The notes beneath the pieces are model-generated. The model was given only the letters and a program-made list of their open reading frames with translations, ran no database searches and was not told where the DNA came from. From Microbacterium sp. MYb54 (GTDB lineage Bacteria; Actinomycetota; Actinomycetes; Actinomycetales; Microbacteriaceae): 52,091 bases of DNA. How positions within the stretch are numbered: the first letter of the stretch is position 1; each line of letters begins with the position of its first letter. Position numbers and translations under genes: made by a program. The stretch is taken from contig NZ_PCPA01000024.1 in NCBI RefSeq assembly GCF_002979515.1, forward strand, positions 1 to 52,091, in the 5' to 3' direction. Shown here piece by piece: positions 9,501 to 17,217 of this stretch.

Positions 9501-9722
9501 CTCACCCTCTGCGGGTTTCGTCGCCTTCAGTCCCTTGACATCGCCTTCGTAGGTGGCGAGCGGATCCGCCTTCATGACCACGATGTAGTGACCTGGGGTG
9601 CCTGCGACGGGGACGGGGGTTGTCACCTCCTCCGTCGCCGCGTAGCCGGTGGTTGCCGTCGATGCGATGAACAGCGTAGCCAGGGTGGTGGCCGCTGCCA
9701 TCCGGAGGGGTGTTCGACCCAT
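6516..9722 (-). CDS. Secreted subtilisin-like serine protease (S8 family, PA insert)
   Basis: A 1068-residue preproprotease. Signal peptide 1-28 (cut near GYA-AT), inhibitor I9-type propeptide about 42-145, then an S8 catalytic domain with D186 (VIDTGIAPEHP), H278 (DGDGHGSHTAS), oxyanion N389 (TSAGNDGPD) and S609 (GTSMASPH). A PA domain is inserted at about 440-545. After the protease come an Fn3-like/C-terminal region (about 690-790) and a prepeptidase-like beta domain (about 830-940). The tail (about 1016-1062) is a Pro/Glu/Thr-rich repeat, and no LPxTG motif or final membrane helix follows. GGAG lies about 7 nt before the ATG. It probably digests extracellular protein. Monocistronic between two strong boundaries. 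Confidence 0.95.
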   Translation of the reverse strand: MGRTPLRMAAATTLATLFIASTATTGYAATEEVTTPVPVAGTPGHYIVVMKADPLATYEGDVKGLKATKPAEGEQLEAQSQDSQRYVEHLQTEQTDLVSDLGVTPDTTYQVALNGFSADLSGEQVDALRASKDVLGVYPDEIRHPDAQTSTDYLGLGDDRKGRGGVWQQTGGVEKAGEGVVVGVIDTGIAPEHPSFEGKKLKKQKKQNSGQPYTDGTYVYFDKSDGSRFQAAMVEGQDWDASDYSTKLIGGQYFYSGAEASGFDFQYDYLSPRDGDGHGSHTASTAAGNFKVKAAIEDVDFGTISGVAPGAKISAYKACYVGPDTSTKDDDICAQSDLIAAIDQAVADGVDVINYSIGGGAANTVMAPEDLAFFNAAAAGVFVATSAGNDGPDPVTADHASPWYTTVASSTIPTWEGTVQFDGFQQAGASVSVPFGTEVTGPSIAAVDAAAAGAVDPQLCLPGTLDPAKVAGHIVVCDRGNNARAEKSQVVKDAGGMGMVLVNVPGGADSLDNDFHAVPTVHLAAANRAAVLAYVQGGADRPITLVGENTTGVTTPTPQVSSTSSRGPALADGSDVMKPDIAAPGVAILAATENAPGEKPTFGILSGTSMASPHIAGLAALYLGERPKATPAEIKSAMMTTAYDTVLPDGSKNTNPFEQGAGQVDPKRYLNPGLLYLNDVKDWAAFLDGKGLSDFPGIDPIDGSDLNQASISIGSLTSTQTVTRSVTSTEKGTFTAKASVPGVNVKVTPQQLQFDRPGQTKTFTVTFDNASAPVEKWATGSLTWTSAKNTVRSPIALFPVTADAPAEVTGTGVDGSTSVDITPGLTGDLALGLSGLTPFELLADADNPVEGHSGDEKSGDANKDVSWIVNVPEGTTLSRFDLDSSDDKGSDLDLTVYRVVSPDDLQYDQRWRSATGSADEQITLTSPKAGTYLVVANIYSTTGPMTWDMTYANVLPDGEGELTATPNPLAAVRGKQTSFDLSWTGLTAGTRYLGLVQYGESDVRTVLTVDVPKAKAPETKAPETPAPETPAPETPAPETPAPESSAPATPAPQTPAPETPAPRGEKRP
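6537..6677 (-). repeat. 15-bp tandem repeat encoding APETP units
   Basis: Within the 3' end of the subtilase gene the DNA repeats a 15-bp unit (GCCGGAGTCTCGGGT and variants when read on the plus strand), giving about nine APETP-like pentapeptides. Such in-frame 15-bp units can expand or shrink without a frameshift, so tail length probably varies between strains. Confidence 0.8.
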
Positions 9723-9802
9723 GTGGTACTCCGATGATCAGGGTGCAACGCATTGCTGCACCGCGGCCAACATAGCCCCGCCCTCGGCGCTCGACGCGAG
9801 AT

Positions 9803-9840
9803 CTGGCCGATCGACCAATCGGCCTTCGCCGATCGGCCAG
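9803..9840. promoter_or_regulatory. Inverted repeat in the divergent protease/S-component promoter region
   Basis: Perfect 11-bp arms CTGGCCGATCG (9803-9813) and CGATCGGCCAG (9830-9840) with a third half-site (AATCGGCC) between them. It lies in the 165-bp gap between the subtilase (minus) and the YkoE-like gene (plus). It could be an operator for either, or simply a hairpin; nothing decides. Confidence 0.35.
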
Positions 9841-9875
9841 GGTTATCCACGGCCTGCCTCCCGATAGGTCGACAG

Positions 9876-9881
9876 TAAGCT
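9876..9881 (+). promoter_or_regulatory. -10 box of a probably leaderless or short-leader gene
   Basis: TAAGCT ends 6 nt before the GTG at 9888, a spacing that puts the transcription start at or next to the start codon. GGAGAG fills the 6 nt, so a very short leader with a ribosome site is also possible. No clear -35. Confidence 0.45.
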
Positions 9882-9887
9882 GGAGAG

Positions 9888-10433
9888 GTGGCCCGTACCT
9901 CCATCCTGTCGACGCGAGTACTGCTCGTCTGCGCAGCGATCGGAGTCGCGACCGGAATCCTCGCGGGCATCGCCGGGTGGGTCACTCCCGTCCTGTTGGC
10001 AAGCCCGCTGCTGTTCCTCTACGGACTCGTGCTCGGCTCGCACGTCCTGCCGGGGATCATCGCTCAAGAGGTGCTGCGCCTTCCCCTCGTCGCGCTGATC
10101 ACGCACCTGTTCGCCGCCTTGATCGCAAGCGCCTTCAACCCGGCGTGGTCGCTGCGCTTCATCGGCACGGCTCTGCTGTTCGGCCTGATCCAAGAGGGAG
10201 TGGCCGCTCTCACCCGCTATCGCTCCTGGGGGCCGCTGCGCTTCTTCATCTCGGCGGCGGTGATCGGTGTTCTCGTCGCCGTCGTGGTGTTCTTCGCCGC
10301 CCACCTCGCGGTCATGCCGCTGTGGGCGCAGATCCTGTACCTCGCGATCTCGGTGCTCGGGCCGATCGCGTGGACCGCAGTGGGCCTCGCGATCGGCTCC
10401 GCGCTCAGGCGCGCCGGCGTCGCCCGTCGGTAG
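9888..10433 (+). CDS. YkoE-like ECF transporter S component (paralogue 1)
   Basis: A 181-residue membrane protein with about six hydrophobic segments, starting at GTG. It is a paralogue of the S component at 15329-15958: both share an LP-x-x-IA-x-E/R-LRxPLV segment, an acidic residue before an RYW/RYR turn, and a RRAGV/RKAGV C-terminus. YkoE-like S components bind the substrate of an energy-coupling-factor importer. The ATPase and T component are probably those encoded at 11931-14446. Substrate unknown. Its last 29 bp overlap, tail to tail, the end of the DUF418 gene on the other strand. Confidence 0.75.
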   Translation: MARTSILSTRVLLVCAAIGVATGILAGIAGWVTPVLLASPLLFLYGLVLGSHVLPGIIAQEVLRLPLVALITHLFAALIASAFNPAWSLRFIGTALLFGLIQEGVAALTRYRSWGPLRFFISAAVIGVLVAVVVFFAAHLAVMPLWAQILYLAISVLGPIAWTAVGLAIGSALRRAGVARR

Positions 10434-11745
10434 TCAAACCGCCCAGACGTCTCGCGACGACGCCTGAGGTCGCACTCACGAACGCCTCGAGCGGACCGCG
10501 ACGCTTCAACACCGCGAGGATCGCTCCGATGACGATCGCGCCGAGGATGTGGATACCCTGGATCGCCGGTCCGAGGTACCACCAGGGGATGTCAGCCGGC
10601 GACTCGATCGCACCGGAGGCCGACAGCGCGAAGGTCGTGACGGCGGCTGCCAGCACATGGATCGTGTACACCGTGAGCGGGGCGGCGCCCGCTGCCCTGA
10701 TCGGCTCGAGCACGCGCAGCGCGGCGGCCGGCAGCACACGGGCGAGGAACAGCATGGCCGCGATGACGACGAGGGCGATGCCGACACCGCGCAGGATGTC
10801 GAGGGTCGTTCCGGTGTGCGGAGTCTGCAGCGTGAGCGCCCACCATTGCGGTGAGAGCGGCGCACCGAACCCCGGCGATCCGATGAGGCTCTCGGTCGCC
10901 GCGGCAGCCTCTGCCGGCATCGTCGCGACCACCGCAGCGCGCCCGAAGAGGCTGTAGACGAGGGCGCTGACCGACACCGCGAACACGGCGAGGAAGGTAC
11001 CCAGTCCAGCCGCCCAGGCGATGAATCGAAGCTCCGTTCCGTTGCGACGGGCGCTGATCAGCAGCGTCGCGACAGCCATGCCGACCAGCACGTAGACGAT
11101 CCAGGTGATGACCGGATAGGTCCCGGTGATGAAGACCGCGCGTAGGACCACCACCGGTTCCCCCCACTGCGCCCAGCCGACACCTCCACCTTCCCCGATG
11201 ACATCGAGTGCCTGCCGCACGTTCACGTTGACGATGGGGCCGACGACTGCGAGGACACCGGCGAAGACGAGCAGCCACTTCGGGCTCGTGCGCAAGAACG
11301 GGATGCTGCACAGCATCGCGACCCCGAAGTACACCAGGACGACAACGATGCTGCCGGGAGCGAGCGCGAGCGTCGCCCCGATCAGGATGATGAGGATGCC
11401 TCGTGCAGCCATAGCCCACCGTGCGGCCGCGACATACCCGCGCTCCAGGTAGGAGCGCGTCGCGAGGACGACACTGATCCCGCCGACGACAGCGAAGAGG
11501 GTCGAGGCGTTCCCGTCGACGACCGTCGAGAGCCAGGGAACGTGTCCGGGAAGGCCGACCGGCGGCATGAGGTGTGCGCAGAACATTCCGATGATCGCCA
11601 GGAAGCGTGCGAAGTCGATGCCGACCATGCGGCCGAGCTCACCTCGGGGCCTGGTCTCGTCCTGCTGAGGCTGCGACACTCGTCGCGCTCTCCGACCGGT
11701 ATTCTCGGCCTTCGCGCTCGCGATCGTGTTCGTGTCTTCTCGCAC
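10405..11745 (-). CDS. DUF418/HGSNAT-like multi-pass membrane protein
   Basis: A 446-residue protein starting at GTG (11745) with GAGGGGG just upstream. After a polar 40-residue N-terminus it has about ten membrane segments. The first, VGIDFARFLAIIGMF, with a following CAHL, resembles the heparan-alpha-glucosaminide N-acetyltransferase-like (DUF1624) start, and the C-terminal third (PLTVYTIHVL) resembles DUF418. Such proteins are thought to acylate cell-surface glycans, but this one is uncharacterised. It runs divergently from the ECF operon, so the iron box between them could also affect it, and it overlaps the S-component gene at its 3' end. Confidence 0.72.
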   Translation of the reverse strand: MREDTNTIASAKAENTGRRARRVSQPQQDETRPRGELGRMVGIDFARFLAIIGMFCAHLMPPVGLPGHVPWLSTVVDGNASTLFAVVGGISVVLATRSYLERGYVAAARWAMAARGILIILIGATLALAPGSIVVVLVYFGVAMLCSIPFLRTSPKWLLVFAGVLAVVGPIVNVNVRQALDVIGEGGGVGWAQWGEPVVVLRAVFITGTYPVITWIVYVLVGMAVATLLISARRNGTELRFIAWAAGLGTFLAVFAVSVSALVYSLFGRAAVVATMPAEAAAATESLIGSPGFGAPLSPQWWALTLQTPHTGTTLDILRGVGIALVVIAAMLFLARVLPAAALRVLEPIRAAGAAPLTVYTIHVLAAAVTTFALSASGAIESPADIPWWYLGPAIQGIHILGAIVIGAILAVLKRRGPLEAFVSATSGVVARRLGGLTTDGRRRRA

Positions 11746-11874
11746 GGTTCCCCCTCATGGTTCTCGACGCACAGAACGTCGCCTCTACGACGATCCCCTG
11801 CCGAAGGCCACGGTGCGTCCCTCGGCAGGATGACCGTCGTCATCCCACAGAGGTCTTTCTTCACGCGTGGCGAA

Positions 11875-11893
11875 TCAGGTAAGGCTCAGCTAA
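11875..11893 (+). promoter_or_regulatory. DtxR/IdeR-type iron box
   Basis: TCAGGTAAGGCTCAGCTAA matches the actinobacterial DtxR/IdeR operator consensus (TTAGGTTAGSCTAACCTAA) at 15 of 19 positions by eye. It lies 37 bp before the ECF ATPase start and 129 bp before the divergent DUF418-type gene. In this family Fe2+-loaded DtxR/IdeR represses when iron is sufficient. A siderophore-interacting protein in the operon supports the reading. Confidence 0.7.
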
Positions 11894-11930
11894 GTTAGAG
11901 GGGTACGATCCGCCGACCCGGGACTCCGCC

Positions 11931-13631
11931 GTGCGCCCATCCGCGCCCCTGCTCCGCGTGCGTGAGCTCTCTCTCACCCACGCCGATGCCGCGCACCCCT
12001 CGCCTCGCGACGTGACGTTCGACATCGATGCCGGCGAAGTCGTTCTGCTGCTCGGGCCTTCCGGTTCCGGCAAGTCGACCCTCACTCTCGCGCTCAACGG
12101 GTTGATTCCGCACGCCCTGCCCGCGAGCATGGTCGGCACGGTCGAGGCCGGCGGCATCGACACGGCGAGCGCGCAGACGGCCACGCTGAGCACGCAGGTC
12201 GCGATGGTGTTCCAAGACCCGGATGCGCAGATCGTCACCGGCAGCATCTACGACGAGGTCGCGTTCGGCCCTGAGAACCTGCTGCTGCCGCTCGACGTCG
12301 TCCAGAGTCGTGTCGAGGAGGCGCTGCGCCGGGTCGGACTCTGGGAACGACGAGACGAGAACCCCGACCACCTGTCCGGCGGCGGACGGCAGCGACTCGC
12401 GATCGCGTGCGCGCTCGCGATGGGCTCTCCGCTGATCGTGCTCGATGAGCCGACGGCCAACCTCGACCCCCAGGGCATCGACGACGTCTACGCCGCGCTC
12501 GCCGAGGTCGTCGCCACCGGCGACCGTGCCATCCTGCTCGTCGAGCACAACCTCGATGCGGCGATGGACTTCGTCACCCGGACGATCGTGCTCGACCGCG
12601 AGGGCCGAGTCGTCTTCGACGGACCAGCGGCCGAGGTGATCCGAGAGCACGCTGATGAGCTGGTGCGGATGGGCGTGTGTCTTCCGGCAGCGACGCTGGC
12701 GGCCCTCCGTCTTCGGGATCAGGGACTCTCCCTCGTGCCGTTGCCGTTGACGCCGCAGGAGCTCGGCCATGCTCTCGAGCAGGAAGACGTCTCGTCTCGC
12801 GCCGCTCGCTCGACGCCCGAAGATGTCCCGTCGTCGGGCCGGGAACGCGACGACGAGACGAAACATGGTGAGCCGATCATCCGGGCCCGCGGGCTGATCG
12901 TCCGTCGGCGTCGCACCGAGATCCTGCACGGCATCGACCTCGATCTCGAAGCCGGCAGTCTCACCGCGATCGTCGGCGCGAACGGTGCGGGGAAGACGAC
13001 TCTGATCCAAGCACTCGCGGGCGTCGTACCGCCGCCACGTGGCCAGGTGTCCGTCGACGGCATCGACCCGGGAACGGCCTCGCCCCGCGACCTCGCCGCA
13101 CGCATCGGTTTCGTCTTCCAGAACCCGGAGCATCAGTTCATCGCTGCGACCGTGTTCGACGAGCTCGCGCACGGTCTGCGGCTGCGTCATGTGCCGGATG
13201 CCGAGATCTCGACGCGTGTCGACGAGATGCTCACCCGCTTCGGACTCGATCACAAGGCGGACGTGCACCCGTTCCTCCTTTCCGGCGGCGAGAAGCGACG
13301 TCTGTCGGTGGGCACAGCCCTGATCACCCGGCCGCGGGTGCTCGCCCTCGACGAACCCACGTTCGGGCAGGACCGCGCGAGGGCAGCCGAACTCCTCGAT
13401 CTGCTGCGGAACCTGCGCGCCGAGGGCACGACGATCGTGATCGTCACCCACGACCTCCAGCTCGTCGCCGAACACACCACCCATGTCGTGGTGCTCGCCG
13501 ACGGACGCGTGCGCGCGGTCGGCCCCACCGCCTCCCTGTTCCAGGACGAGCAGCTGTTCGCAGATGCGGGGCTGCGTCTGCCGGCATTGCAGCGAGTGCT
13601 GGCCTCCGCCGGGCTCGGGGTGACCTCATGA
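11931..13631 (+). CDS. ECF transporter duplicated ATPase (YkoD-like)
   Basis: A 566-residue protein with two complete ABC ATPase domains. Domain 1 has Walker A GPSGSGKST (42-50), Q95, signature LSGGGRQ (148-154) and Walker B LIVLDEP (168-174). Domain 2 has Walker A GANGAGKTT near 350, signature LSGGEKRR near 450 and Walker B VLALDEP near 470. The fused A/A' layout is that of YkoD-type energy-coupling factors. Between the domains is an acidic/serine-rich linker (about 275-320). The start used is GTG at 11931; GTG at 11958 is an alternative, and no strong ribosome site marks either. Its stop overlaps the T-component start by 4 bp. Confidence 0.92.
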   Translation: MRPSAPLLRVRELSLTHADAAHPSPRDVTFDIDAGEVVLLLGPSGSGKSTLTLALNGLIPHALPASMVGTVEAGGIDTASAQTATLSTQVAMVFQDPDAQIVTGSIYDEVAFGPENLLLPLDVVQSRVEEALRRVGLWERRDENPDHLSGGGRQRLAIACALAMGSPLIVLDEPTANLDPQGIDDVYAALAEVVATGDRAILLVEHNLDAAMDFVTRTIVLDREGRVVFDGPAAEVIREHADELVRMGVCLPAATLAALRLRDQGLSLVPLPLTPQELGHALEQEDVSSRAARSTPEDVPSSGRERDDETKHGEPIIRARGLIVRRRRTEILHGIDLDLEAGSLTAIVGANGAGKTTLIQALAGVVPPPRGQVSVDGIDPGTASPRDLAARIGFVFQNPEHQFIAATVFDELAHGLRLRHVPDAEISTRVDEMLTRFGLDHKADVHPFLLSGGEKRRLSVGTALITRPRVLALDEPTFGQDRARAAELLDLLRNLRAEGTTIVIVTHDLQLVAEHTTHVVVLADGRVRAVGPTASLFQDEQLFADAGLRLPALQRVLASAGLGVTS

Positions 13632-14446
13632 CGGCCACCGTGTTCGACCCGTACGCACGGATGACGGTGACGTCGCGACGACAGTTCCTCTACTCCTTGA
13701 ACCCACTCGCGAAGGTTGCAGGCTTCGTGCCGGCGATGCTGCTGCTCGTCTTCGTTCGAGATCTGTCGACTCCGACGGCGTTCCTCGTGCTCGCCTACGC
13801 CCTGATCCTCGTCGGCGCGCGACTCACGGGGCGACTCCTCGCCCTGCTGCTGCTCGGACTCCCGGCGGGGATGCTGCTGATCGGCGTGGGCTTCTCCCTG
13901 TGGGTCAATACCGCGCTCGTCGACGGCAGCGCACCGGTCGTGCAGATCGGCGACTGGACGATCTACAGCGGGGCTCTGCTGATCGGTTTCGCGACCGCAC
14001 TGCGGCTCGGCTCGATCATCGCCCTCGCGCTCGTCGGCGGGCTCACCACCAGCGGGCCCGACCTCGTGCGGGCCAGCGTTCAGCAGCTGCGGGTGCCCTA
14101 CCGCATCGGCTACACGGCGCTCGCGGCATTCCGATTCGTGCCGCGGTTCGGGCACGAGCTCGCGGTGATCCGTGCCGCCCACCGCGTGCGCGGCTACCAC
14201 GGCGGACGCGGGCCCTTCGCGCGCATCGCCCGCGGGTGGGGGTACATCGTGCCGCTCCTCGCCGGAGCCATCCGGCATGCCGAACGCGTCGCTCTGGCGA
14301 TGGACTCCCGCGCCTTCGGCGCCCACTCGACCCGCACCGAGCGGCATCTCGTTCCGTTCCGCACCCGGGACACCGTCTTCACCGTCGCGACGCTGCTGGC
14401 CTCCGCTGCCATCTTCGTCGCGTTCTTCCCCTGGCAGCTTCCCTGA
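13628..14446 (+). CDS. ECF transporter T component (YkoC/CbiQ-like permease)
   Basis: A 272-residue membrane protein with about five helices: LNPLAKVAGFVPAMLLLVF at the N-terminus (typical CbiQ/EcfT opening), a cytoplasmic coupling region with AAHRVRGYHGG (about 178-189) and the coupling motif MDSRAFGAHS near 230, where the Ser/Ala-Arg-Ala/Gly signature docks into the ATPases. It starts within the ATPase stop (ATGA overlap), so the two are translationally coupled. It forms the membrane scaffold that couples the ATPase to an S component. Confidence 0.9.
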   Translation: MTATVFDPYARMTVTSRRQFLYSLNPLAKVAGFVPAMLLLVFVRDLSTPTAFLVLAYALILVGARLTGRLLALLLLGLPAGMLLIGVGFSLWVNTALVDGSAPVVQIGDWTIYSGALLIGFATALRLGSIIALALVGGLTTSGPDLVRASVQQLRVPYRIGYTALAAFRFVPRFGHELAVIRAAHRVRGYHGGRGPFARIARGWGYIVPLLAGAIRHAERVALAMDSRAFGAHSTRTERHLVPFRTRDTVFTVATLLASAAIFVAFFPWQLP

Positions 14447-14456
14447 AAGGCACCCG

Positions 14457-15332
14457 ATGGCATTCAGCAAGATGGTCAAGCCCGAGACGACCGAGCTCAT
14501 CCACCTGGTGGTGCTGCGCACGGAACGACTGTCGGCGCACTGGATCAGGGTGACGCTCGGCGGTGGCGAGATCGAGAAGTTCCACCCGATGGGGTTCGAT
14601 CAATGGTTCCGACTGTTCCTGCCGATCGGCGGTGACGCGGGCCTGGATCGGGTGCCCGCGAAGGCGAACAAGATGTTCGGGTATCTGAAGTTCCTGCGCA
14701 TCCCCGACGGCGAGCGGCCGGTGATGCGCAACTACAGCGTGCGCGCCTATCGTGCGGCGACCGCGGATGCCGGTGCCGAGATCGACGTGGACTTCGTGCT
14801 GCACGGCTCGGCAGCCGACGGCACGGCAGGTCCGGCGTCGCGGTGGGCCGAGACGTGCCAGCCCGGCGAGCACGTGCTCATCATCGATGAAGGACTCACG
14901 TTCAATCCGCAGCGCGGCACTGACCGCGTCCTGCTGGTCGGCGACGAGACGGCACTGCCGGCGATCGCCTCGATCTGCGCATCGCTGCCCACGGATGCCG
15001 TCGGCAGCGTGATCATCGAGGTGCCGAGCGAAGAGGACGCGCTCGAGTTCTCGCATCCATCCGGCCCGGAGGTCGCGTGGATCGTGCGCCCTCACGACGT
15101 CGCGCCCGGCATCTTCGCGCTGGAGGTGCTGGGGGGCACCGAACTGCCGGATGCGCCCTTCCATGCGTATGCGGCGGGCGAGCAGGCGCTGGCATCGGGC
15201 GTCCGCAAGCACCTCGTCGGCGAGCGCGGGGTGGACAAGAACGCCGTGAGCTTCTGCGGATACTGGAAGATCGGCGCGGCCTCCCCCGCGTCGAAGGCCG
15301 CTCGCGAGAGCGCTGCGGAGCCCCTCGCATGA
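14457..15332 (+). CDS. Siderophore-interacting protein (FAD-binding ferric-siderophore reductase)
   Basis: A 291-residue protein of the SIP/ViuB family. The N-terminal FAD-binding barrel carries RNYSVRAY at 91-98 (the R-x-Y-S/T flavin motif), and the C-terminal nucleotide-binding part shows LLVGDETALPAI near 161-172 and the closing FCGYWKIGA typical of SIPs. It reduces Fe3+ in siderophore complexes inside the cell to release Fe2+. ATG at 14457 lies 10 bp after the T-component stop and GAAAGG precedes it; the long frame upstream is only the T-component shadow. It overlaps the following S component by 4 bp. With the iron box this argues the ECF system imports an iron complex. Confidence 0.93.
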   Translation: MAFSKMVKPETTELIHLVVLRTERLSAHWIRVTLGGGEIEKFHPMGFDQWFRLFLPIGGDAGLDRVPAKANKMFGYLKFLRIPDGERPVMRNYSVRAYRAATADAGAEIDVDFVLHGSAADGTAGPASRWAETCQPGEHVLIIDEGLTFNPQRGTDRVLLVGDETALPAIASICASLPTDAVGSVIIEVPSEEDALEFSHPSGPEVAWIVRPHDVAPGIFALEVLGGTELPDAPFHAYAAGEQALASGVRKHLVGERGVDKNAVSFCGYWKIGAASPASKAARESAAEPLA

Positions 15333-15958
15333 GCGGCACGGATGCAGCCGACGGGCTCGCCTCCACGGACCCAGCAGGAGACGCTCCCGCAGCCACCGGA
15401 GGTAGCGCGTCCGACGCCGGTCGACGGTTGCGCTTCCCCACCGCCATCCTGCTGACCTGTGCGGCGCTCGGCGTCGCCGGAGCGGCGCTGCTCGCGCCGA
15501 TGAACTGGTTCTCGACCCTGCTGACAGGCCCGCTGCCCTTCGTCGGCATGGCGCTCGCCGGCCTCTGGCTGCTGCCATCGGTGATCGCGCTGCGACTGCT
15601 GCGTCGTCCGCTCGTCGGGCTGCTGGTGGCTCTGATCGCCGGACTCGTACTGGTGCCGTTCTCCGGATACGGCTTCCGCAGCGTGCTGACCAACCTCTGG
15701 TGGGCGGCTTTCACCGAGCTGCCGTTCCTGTTCGTGCTCTGGCGCTACTGGGGCACGTGGATGCACTATCTCGGTGCTGTCGCGGTGGGCATCGTGTATC
15801 CGATCTCGGCCTGGGCGTGGTTCGACTTGGGGTCGATGTCGCTCTTCGCCCAGATCGCGTTCTTCGCCGTGACGATGGCCAGCTGCGTCGGTGCCACGGC
15901 CCTCGGCATCCTGATCGCTGACCGCCTCCGGAAGGCCGGTGTCGGCGGACGCCGCTGA
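15329..15958 (+). CDS. YkoE-like ECF transporter S component (paralogue 2)
   Basis: A 209-residue protein with a polar Gly/Ala/Ser/Asp-rich N-terminal 35 residues followed by about six membrane segments. It is paralogous to the gene at 9888 and is the substrate-binding subunit of the same ECF complex. ATG at 15329 overlaps the siderophore-interacting protein stop (ATGA). Known YkoE proteins act in thiamine-precursor uptake, but the operon partner here points to an iron-siderophore or heme-like substrate; this is inference. No clear terminator follows; the 76 bp up to the convergent hydrolase gene hold nothing else I can name. Confidence 0.8.
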   Translation: MSGTDAADGLASTDPAGDAPAATGGSASDAGRRLRFPTAILLTCAALGVAGAALLAPMNWFSTLLTGPLPFVGMALAGLWLLPSVIALRLLRRPLVGLLVALIAGLVLVPFSGYGFRSVLTNLWWAAFTELPFLFVLWRYWGTWMHYLGAVAVGIVYPISAWAWFDLGSMSLFAQIAFFAVTMASCVGATALGILIADRLRKAGVGGRR

Positions 15959-16034
15959 CACCTGAGGCCCCGTCGTCTCTTCAGAGCGAGATCGACGTCT
16001 GTCACCCTGAGGTCAGGCCGTCGAACGCCGTTTC

Positions 16035-17153
16035 TCAGGCCTCCGCGAGACGACTGTCCTGCGCGTCGGCGAACAGCCCCATGACCTCCGGGCCCATCTC
16101 GACCTGACTCAGCACGATCCCGAAGGAGCCGTCGGGGTCGATCCAGAAGTCCGTCCCCAGCCCACCCGACCAGCCGTAGCGGCCGGCGTGCTCGCCCTCG
16201 GTCTGAACCGCGACGCCGAATCCCCACCCCGTGCCCTCCCAGAATCCCGGGAAGAAGCTGTCATCGGTCTTCGCAGTGGACGGCACCTGGTCGGAGCGCA
16301 GCAGTGCGAGCAGCTCGGGGGCGACGATGACGTTCCCGTCGTGCCGTCCTCCTGCGGCCAGCATCCCTGCGAAGGCGGCATAGTCGGCAGCGGTCGAGAC
16401 GAGCTCCGAGTGGCTGAGGTCGAACGGAGCGGGCGCGACGGAGAACCCTCCGGCGGCCGGCTCGATCTCGACCAGCGTCCCGCCATCGTGGCGATAGGCG
16501 GCGGGCAGCCGGTGCGCCTGTTCGAGGGGCACCGTGTACCCGGTGTCGACCATGCCGAGCGGACCGAGGAGATCGCGTTGCAGGTGCTCCTCCAGCTCCC
16601 CGTCGACCACTCGCGAGAGCAGGATGCCGAGGATGCCGAAGGAGTGGTGGTATCGCCAGCCGGTGCCGGGCTGGAACGCGAGCGGCAAAGCGGCGAGCGC
16701 ATCCAGCCACTCCTGAGCCCCCATCGCGACCGGCTCCTGTCCCGCGGCCGTCCGGTTCGCGATCATCGCCTCCGCCAGCGGCGACGGGACGACCTGCACG
16801 CCGTACCCGGAGGTGTTGGTGAGCAGGTGCCGCAGCGTGATCGGTGTCTTCGCTGGCTCGACGTCGTCGAGCGCGGCATCCGGCGAGCGCAGTACCCGGC
16901 GGTCGGCGAGCTCCGGCAGCCACCTCTCCACGGAATCGTCGAGATCGAGGCGTCCGTCCTGCACGAGCCGAAGGGCGGCGACCGCGAGGATCGGCTTCGT
17001 CATCGACTGGATGCGCACGATCGCATCCGCTGGCAGGTCGCCGGACGTGACGACCTCGACCCTCCCGCCTGGAGCGCCGCGCACTCCGACGATTCCGGGT
17101 GCGGTGCCCTGCGCGACGTGGTCATCCAGGATCTGCGGGAGCGTGGGCGTCAT
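16035..17153 (-). CDS. Beta-lactamase-family serine hydrolase
   Basis: A 372-residue class C beta-lactamase/esterase-like protein. The catalytic SxxK tetrad is S50-M-T-K53, the second motif is Y-H-H near GWRYHHSFG (a Y-x-N variant), and the third is WSGGLG replacing the K/H-S/T-G box. No signal peptide, so it is probably cytosolic and more likely an esterase, EstB-like, or a peptidase than a resistance enzyme. The start ATG at 17153 is followed by a conserved short N-terminus. It is transcribed alone, after the acyl-CoA dehydrogenase terminator. Confidence 0.88.
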   Translation of the reverse strand: MTPTLPQILDDHVAQGTAPGIVGVRGAPGGRVEVVTSGDLPADAIVRIQSMTKPILAVAALRLVQDGRLDLDDSVERWLPELADRRVLRSPDAALDDVEPAKTPITLRHLLTNTSGYGVQVVPSPLAEAMIANRTAAGQEPVAMGAQEWLDALAALPLAFQPGTGWRYHHSFGILGILLSRVVDGELEEHLQRDLLGPLGMVDTGYTVPLEQAHRLPAAYRHDGGTLVEIEPAAGGFSVAPAPFDLSHSELVSTAADYAAFAGMLAAGGRHDGNVIVAPELLALLRSDQVPSTAKTDDSFFPGFWEGTGWGFGVAVQTEGEHAGRYGWSGGLGTDFWIDPDGSFGIVLSQVEMGPEVMGLFADAQDSRLAEA

Positions 17154-17217
17154 GCCCTCGATTCAACCGGGCGGCAGCACCGCTGTCCATGCCTCGATGG
17201 CGATCGGACAGAGACGA

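Noticed and set aside
16035..17153. Antibiotic-resistance beta-lactamase
   Set aside because: No signal peptide, Y-H-H in place of Y-x-N, and no KTG-type third box; more like an esterase or peptidase of the same fold.
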